Shown here: positions 62,401-64,000 of the stretch, one piece after another
How the letters are laid out: every line of letters begins with the position of its first letter
Numbering within the stretch: the first letter of the stretch is position 1
Assembly (NCBI GenBank): GCA_028622995.1
Contig: JAJQJQ010000043.1
Location: 1,860,001 to 1,924,000, forward strand
Direction: 5' to 3'
DNA length: 64,000 bases
Source: Panagrolaimus kolymaensis
Lineage: Eukaryota > Nematoda > Chromadorea > Rhabditida > Panagrolaimidae
Program-made: the position numbers and the translations under genes
The notes under the pieces: generated by a model
What the model was told of the DNA's origin: nothing
Databases searched by the model: none
Seen by the model: only the letters and a program-made list of their open reading frames with translations

Positions 62401-63554
62401 AGAAATTTATTCTTTAAGTTTAGTTTTTTAAATTTACAATAATTAAAAAAAAAAGATTTTAAAAAATTTTAAAAAACTGAGGACCATCCGCTATGAATAT
62501 ATTTTAAATCAAAGAAACTAACAGCATTTTCAAGAAATAAATGGGGAGAAAAAAACTGATAGGAGAAGTTTTTTATGAGGATTTTTAATTAAAGGAAAAA
62601 CTGTTTTTTAAATTAAGTATGGAAGAAAAAATGAAATGTAGGTTTAAAGGGACATAGCTATTTCATGCCTTTTCAAAAATTTCGATACTGGGGCTGATAG
62701 GAACAGTTGGGGCGGCGCGTGTTTGAATTACCGTGTCACTTCTGTCTTACACGGTAATTCAAACACGCGCCTTACCAAGTGTAACTTGCAGTGCCCGCAA
62801 ACGAAATTTCAAAAAAGGCATGAAATAGCTATGTCCCTTTAATATTAAAAAAAAGTGGAAAAAAATTCGATGGTTCATAAATTTTCACGAAAATAAACTG
62901 TTTGCAATTTCCATGTTGGATGACATAAGAAAAAAAGAAGAGTTAATTACAAAAAAGCAAATGGAAAAAAACTGGAGATGATTGCAAAAATAAGTAAATG
63001 TATTTCTTTTTCCTATAGGGTATTCTTTGAATTAAAATAAACTGTTAAAACAATGAGAATTATGGTTTTTATTTCTAAGATGCAAAATGTTTTTTTATTT
63101 TATTTTATAAGTAAATTTTAACTGGATTTACACTCGCATTTTTTGATATCAATTTTGAAGTGTAAATAAATAAATAAATTTTAAAACTTACAATAGCTCG
63201 AATAGTTCCCCAAACTTTGAGTCCAACACCAGTATCAAAATAAAGTTGAACGCCGGTTTCGATGGTTAAAGTGGCGCCAGCTTCCACAATCAAATCCGAA
63301 ACCACTCGATAAGGACTGTTTCGAAAAAATAGAGTTACATTCTCTGAATATACTCCACCCAAACTGCTTTTAATTCGTTGATGAGGAATTTCCAGCCCTG
63401 GAGGAAGAGGCATTTGCCCTGGATTTCTTACGGGAACCATGGGTTCCACCATTTGTGAAAAGCATGGTCGATAAAAAGCCAAAGCTAAAAAGCTAATTTC
63501 CACTGAAACTATCAACCAAAAACGCAAATTTGTAATAAATATCGAATGCTGCAT
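39832..63554 (-). CDS. bark: Bark beetle/Anakonda-type giant transmembrane protein, about 20 exons
   Basis: The Drosophila relative organises tricellular septate junctions. Approximate exons 5'->3' (high to low): 63192-63554, 61608-61769, 61147-61538, 59763-60222, 56730-58127, 54270-55100, 52484-52882, 51446-51719, 51162-51397, 49625-50254, 48837-49020, 48362-48785, 46358-46864, 44650-45521, 44300-44464, 42436-43342, 41513-41645, 40917-41449, 40375-40758, 39832-40324. The product is about 3,200 residues, close to fly Bark. Order: signal peptide, beta-helix start, three SRCR domains spread among parallel beta-helix segments and CUB-like pieces, a C-type lectin domain, one membrane helix, and a Ser/Thr/Pro-rich tail ending at TAA 39832-39834. 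No internal stop was noticed in the exons read. Symbol follows the fly gene. Confidence 0.88.
41513..43342 (-). CDS. bark: bark exons: beta-helix end and C-type lectin domain
   Basis: Exon 42436-43342 ends a beta-helix (NMFCLNYALYFDTILIQSMS), has a dibasic site (FVRQKRQVLNQ) and the beta-helix hallmark ASHNYWGYPGTHGVAAG. It then starts a C-type lectin fold with GDCAAGWFQAG, SCFLFIGAAMTYENAVNFCE and a truncated-looking loop. Exon 41513-41645 completes it with CGSMSSRSSSIRQQNCNNLL and PFVCEK, supplying the conserved Cys. The 1-kb intron between is motif-filled. Confidence 0.83.
44300..45521 (-). CDS. bark: bark beta-helix/CUB-like exons
   Basis: 44650-45521 holds beta-helix rungs (ALQIIRRNPILENVNITNSS, MHGLQIISPRDSIIIT), a CUB-like insert (VDCVKVFTTKTSKNLSFRFL, then LSVYSDSS) and further rungs with RGALHYRNAGEMGPNVIIEQ. 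44300-44464 continues (NSLTHNRGGLLVTAESSSA). Alternating Asn and small hydrophobic residues are typical of parallel beta-helices. Confidence 0.8.
46358..46864 (-). CDS. bark: bark third SRCR domain exon
   Basis: SRCR pattern: GFLQFYNATTGEVVPSCD, then FTRRNAQVICRELGL, a Cys at CVGTETRLDKC and C-terminal FNYVHCGSNSS. It ends WGGIAFGHSSLEVQEGNTEG, the stretch that leads back into the beta-helix in this family. Confidence 0.82.
46870..48355. other. Large bark intron (about 1.5 kb)
   Basis: Filled with AAACTG motifs at usual spacing. No exon or element recognised. Confidence 0.6.
48362..52882 (-). CDS. bark: bark central beta-helix exons (six)
   Basis: 52484-52882 (FTNITVRNNYYDGIDIIYND, ENVLIENNLNAGVRFNP), 51446-51719 (CUB-like: CTYTLDIFAVGHEYGLSAKL), 51162-51397 (HVYESVIRHNQYGVSAVHY), 49625-50254 (IDNCSIHDNHGPIIDTHRDL, NSGVYVHLPDSYNIATKKQH), 48837-49020 (MNITHNWWGGNSEGMIPQRI), and 48362-48785 (YRITRDLTIMPGATLYIDKN, the start of a new beta-helix). 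48362-48785 also has TRYKRSILKRLRHR and ends IRKKRR, which are basic, protease-like sites. Confidence 0.82.
50398..50735. mobile_element. GC-rich hAT-like non-autonomous element with 8-base target duplication
   Basis: The element proper is 50406-50726. Its ends are inverted: CAGTGATGTTCC on the left and GGAACAACACTG on the right. The host octamer TTTGGTAG occurs immediately outside both ends (50398-50405, 50727-50734). CAGTG termini and an 8-base duplication are hAT hallmarks. The interior is dense in CGGGCG/CCCGCC repeats, in sharp contrast with its surroundings, and has no credible protein. One AAACTG-like site (TTTTTAACTGAAAA) lies inside. It is in a bark intron. Confidence 0.85.
54270..55100 (-). 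CDS. bark: bark second SRCR domain exon
   Basis: Starts with SLASININPYAAICNQRTPK, then a beta-helix entry (YTVVDDLHVAPGAKLTIAPG, ARLEFMDGIGMLVQGEL). A textbook SRCR follows: GRLEVLVEGNWGTICNRSW, HLACNQLGL, DNIRCEENEFDITMCRHDG and GCRDTEVVGLRC. It ends with AKPYWAGVRYSLLANPPM, re-entering the helix. Confidence 0.87.
55101..56729. other. Large bark intron (about 1.6 kb)
   Basis: AAACTG array throughout; no exon or mobile element recognised. Confidence 0.6.
56730..60222 (-). CDS. bark: bark N-terminal beta-helix exons
   Basis: 59763-60222 has VEGVPPIMNGLKIHRSARDG, NSTVSFNRGHGIAVDNTTDG and a dibasic NLRNKRQSSYY. 56730-58127 (1.4 kb) has a CUB-like start (YDYTLQFLTVTNHNPPRLGS) and many rungs (VVINNTGNGIEAQMIRDRTA, WVDGMNVSYAGGSININGTK, VFESNSEVTIRMQPAVNVIG). 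It ends DARENNWGHEHYDNFKDRIF, the NNWG type of helix end. Many NxS/T sequons. Confidence 0.85.
61147..61769 (-). CDS. bark: bark first SRCR domain (two exons)
   Basis: 61608-61769: DGPTVRQGRLQVRFRDRWRG and VCSALT. 61147-61538: WTAVDTSTACKSMGYNDGAF, IPGCIPSAKNLWECKGF and EDDLGLYCWGQPTFQGWAKH. The GRLQVR...W.GVC, AC..MGY and C-terminal LYC pattern is SRCR. The junction is in phase (ALTNWTAVD) using a GTATGC donor. Confidence 0.82.
61770..63191. other. First bark intron
   Basis: About 1.4 kb with AAACTG motifs and the TTAA MITE copy C (62644-62842). No other feature recognised. Confidence 0.6.
62644..62842 (-). mobile_element. TTAA-flanked 199-base MITE, copy C
   Basis: Same length as copy B and, by eye, its exact reverse complement, including the central ACGGTAATTCAAACACGCGCC arm. 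TTAA at 62644-62647 and 62839-62842. It lies in a bark intron 49 kb from copy B. Confidence 0.9.
63192..63554 (-). CDS. bark: bark first coding exon: signal peptide
   Basis: ATG at 63554; the hydrophobic signal (FWLIVSVEISFLALAFY) is followed by a Pro/Met-rich linker and LGGVYSENVTLFFRNSPYRV. Then comes VEAGATLTIETGVQLYFDTG, the first beta-helix rung typical of Bark. Donor GTAAGT at 63186-63191. Confidence 0.85.
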
Positions 63555-64000
63555 TATTATTGTTTAAATAAATAAATAAATAAATATTGAAAATAAAATA
63601 AATTAATGTTTAGTGGCGCGCAGCAAAATCATTTGAAATATTCTGAAAAACTGGAAATGAAAAAGTTGATGATTTTTTATGCGCCAATAAATCCACGATA
63701 ATATTAGAAATAAAAAATATTGCAAAAATCGTAGAAATGTTTCATTTTAAAACTGTAGCAAAATAATTAAGATAAGATAAAGATAAATAATAAACTGAAG
63801 AGAATAAACTTTTGCAGATGATAATTTCTTTCATGCAAAAAAAGGAACTGGTAAGGATATGAATAAATTCTAAAAGACAAACATAAACTCAATAATAATA
63901 ATTTTACAAAACTTAATAATAATTATAATTAAGGAAAAAACTGTATTATCACTTTTTGATTTGTGTAAATATAAAATAAATTAAATTTAATTAAAAGAAA
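63555..64000. other. bark 5' flank
   Basis: A/T-rich with AAATAAATAAATA just before the ATG and several AAACTG motifs in the same polarity as in the gene. Promoter or 5' untranslated intron is possible; no specific element identified. Confidence 0.4.

Larger units (their letters stand above)
39680..63950 (-). repeat. Dispersed CAGTTT motif array, right block (AAACTG on the + strand)
   Basis: The polarity returns to AAACTG on the + strand from 39,685 and persists through bark introns and its 5' flank to the right edge, for example AAAACTGTAGC near 63,753 and AAAAAACTGTATTATC near 63,936. It is rare in exons (cases near 40,224 and 42,677). Spacing is like the left block. Confidence 0.85.

Noticed and set aside
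3395..63950. A CRISPR-like reading of the array (short repeat plus unique spacers)
   Set aside because: The repeated unit is only 6-8 bases, spacing is irregular, the DNA is clearly from an intron-containing genome, and no cas-like gene is present.
3395..63950. Identity of the motif with the C. elegans piRNA (21U) promoter motif
   Set aside because: CTGTTTCA and CAGTTT share only GTTT, the motif here is far denser, and several nematode lineages have lost piRNAs. Kept only as one hypothesis to test.
3395..63950. CAGTTT as ordinary 3' splice sites of many microexons
   Set aside because: The real acceptors in both genes mostly end TTTTAG or TTTCAG after a T-rich tract. Sequence before CAGTTT is complex, sequence after it is A/T-rich and stop-filled, and no in-register donors follow.
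1..64000. tRNA, rRNA or snRNA genes
   Set aside because: No tRNA-like A/B boxes with cloverleaf arms, rRNA tracts or snRNA signatures were noticed on reading. A covariance-model scan was not possible here.

Overview
This window is AT-rich eukaryotic DNA carrying multi-exon animal genes, and it most resembles a nematode. Introns mostly run GTAAGT...TTTTAG or TTTCAG, several are only 45-65 bases long, and the best-supported genes have clear animal relatives. The exact taxon cannot be read from the sequence. The rearranged, partly decayed second copy of one gene would fit a genome with old segmental or homoeologous duplications, such as some plant-parasitic tylenchids, but that is a guess.

Layout. 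(1) 1-600: a possible 3' end of an unidentified + strand gene. (2) 1.4-2.8 kb, minus: a compact five-exon mitoguardin (MIGA/FAM73) gene with an apparent frameshift near its 3' end. (3) 4.85-26.1 kb, minus: a roughly 28-exon ROS1/Sevenless-type receptor tyrosine kinase (C. elegans rol-3 family) with signal peptide, FN3 and beta-propeller ectodomain, one membrane segment, kinase and tail. One ectodomain exon contains an in-frame TAA. (4) 28.5-29.65 kb: a compositionally different island, perhaps a promoter region. (5) 29.7-35 kb, plus: scrambled, inverted, degenerate copies of parts of the rol-3 locus, carrying a solo-LTR-like insertion and a long hairpin insertion. A BEL/Pao gag fragment lies at 36.3 kb, and a candidate + strand terminal exon at 39.5 kb. 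(6) 39.8-63.55 kb, minus: a roughly 20-exon gene for a very large Bark beetle/Anakonda-type protein with SRCR domains, parallel beta-helix repeats, a C-type lectin domain, a membrane segment and a Ser/Thr-rich tail.

The most striking signal is not a gene. From about 3.4 kb to the right edge, non-coding DNA is filled with a short motif, AAACTG on the + strand (CAGTTT on the minus strand), roughly every 75-80 bases. Each is followed by 15-25 bases of ordinary complexity and then A/T-rich sequence. The motif is strongly strand-polarised. It reads CAGTTT on the minus strand across the two minus-strand genes and flips to the plus strand between about 29.65 and 39.45 kb. It is rare in exons and was not noticed in the mitoguardin gene. 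Where two copies of a segment can be compared, the ~20 bases beside the motif are sometimes replaced while the surroundings are conserved. This could be a small-RNA locus system, a splicing or elongation signal, or a chromatin code. I know of no described system that matches it.

Mobile elements: three copies of one TTAA-flanked MITE (two of them reverse complements of each other 49 kb apart), a second TTAA-flanked MITE, a GC-rich hAT-like element with an 8-base target duplication, a 384-base palindrome, and the LTR insertion. Both large genes encode surface proteins whose relatives act in epithelia or cuticle. Their adjacency may be chance.
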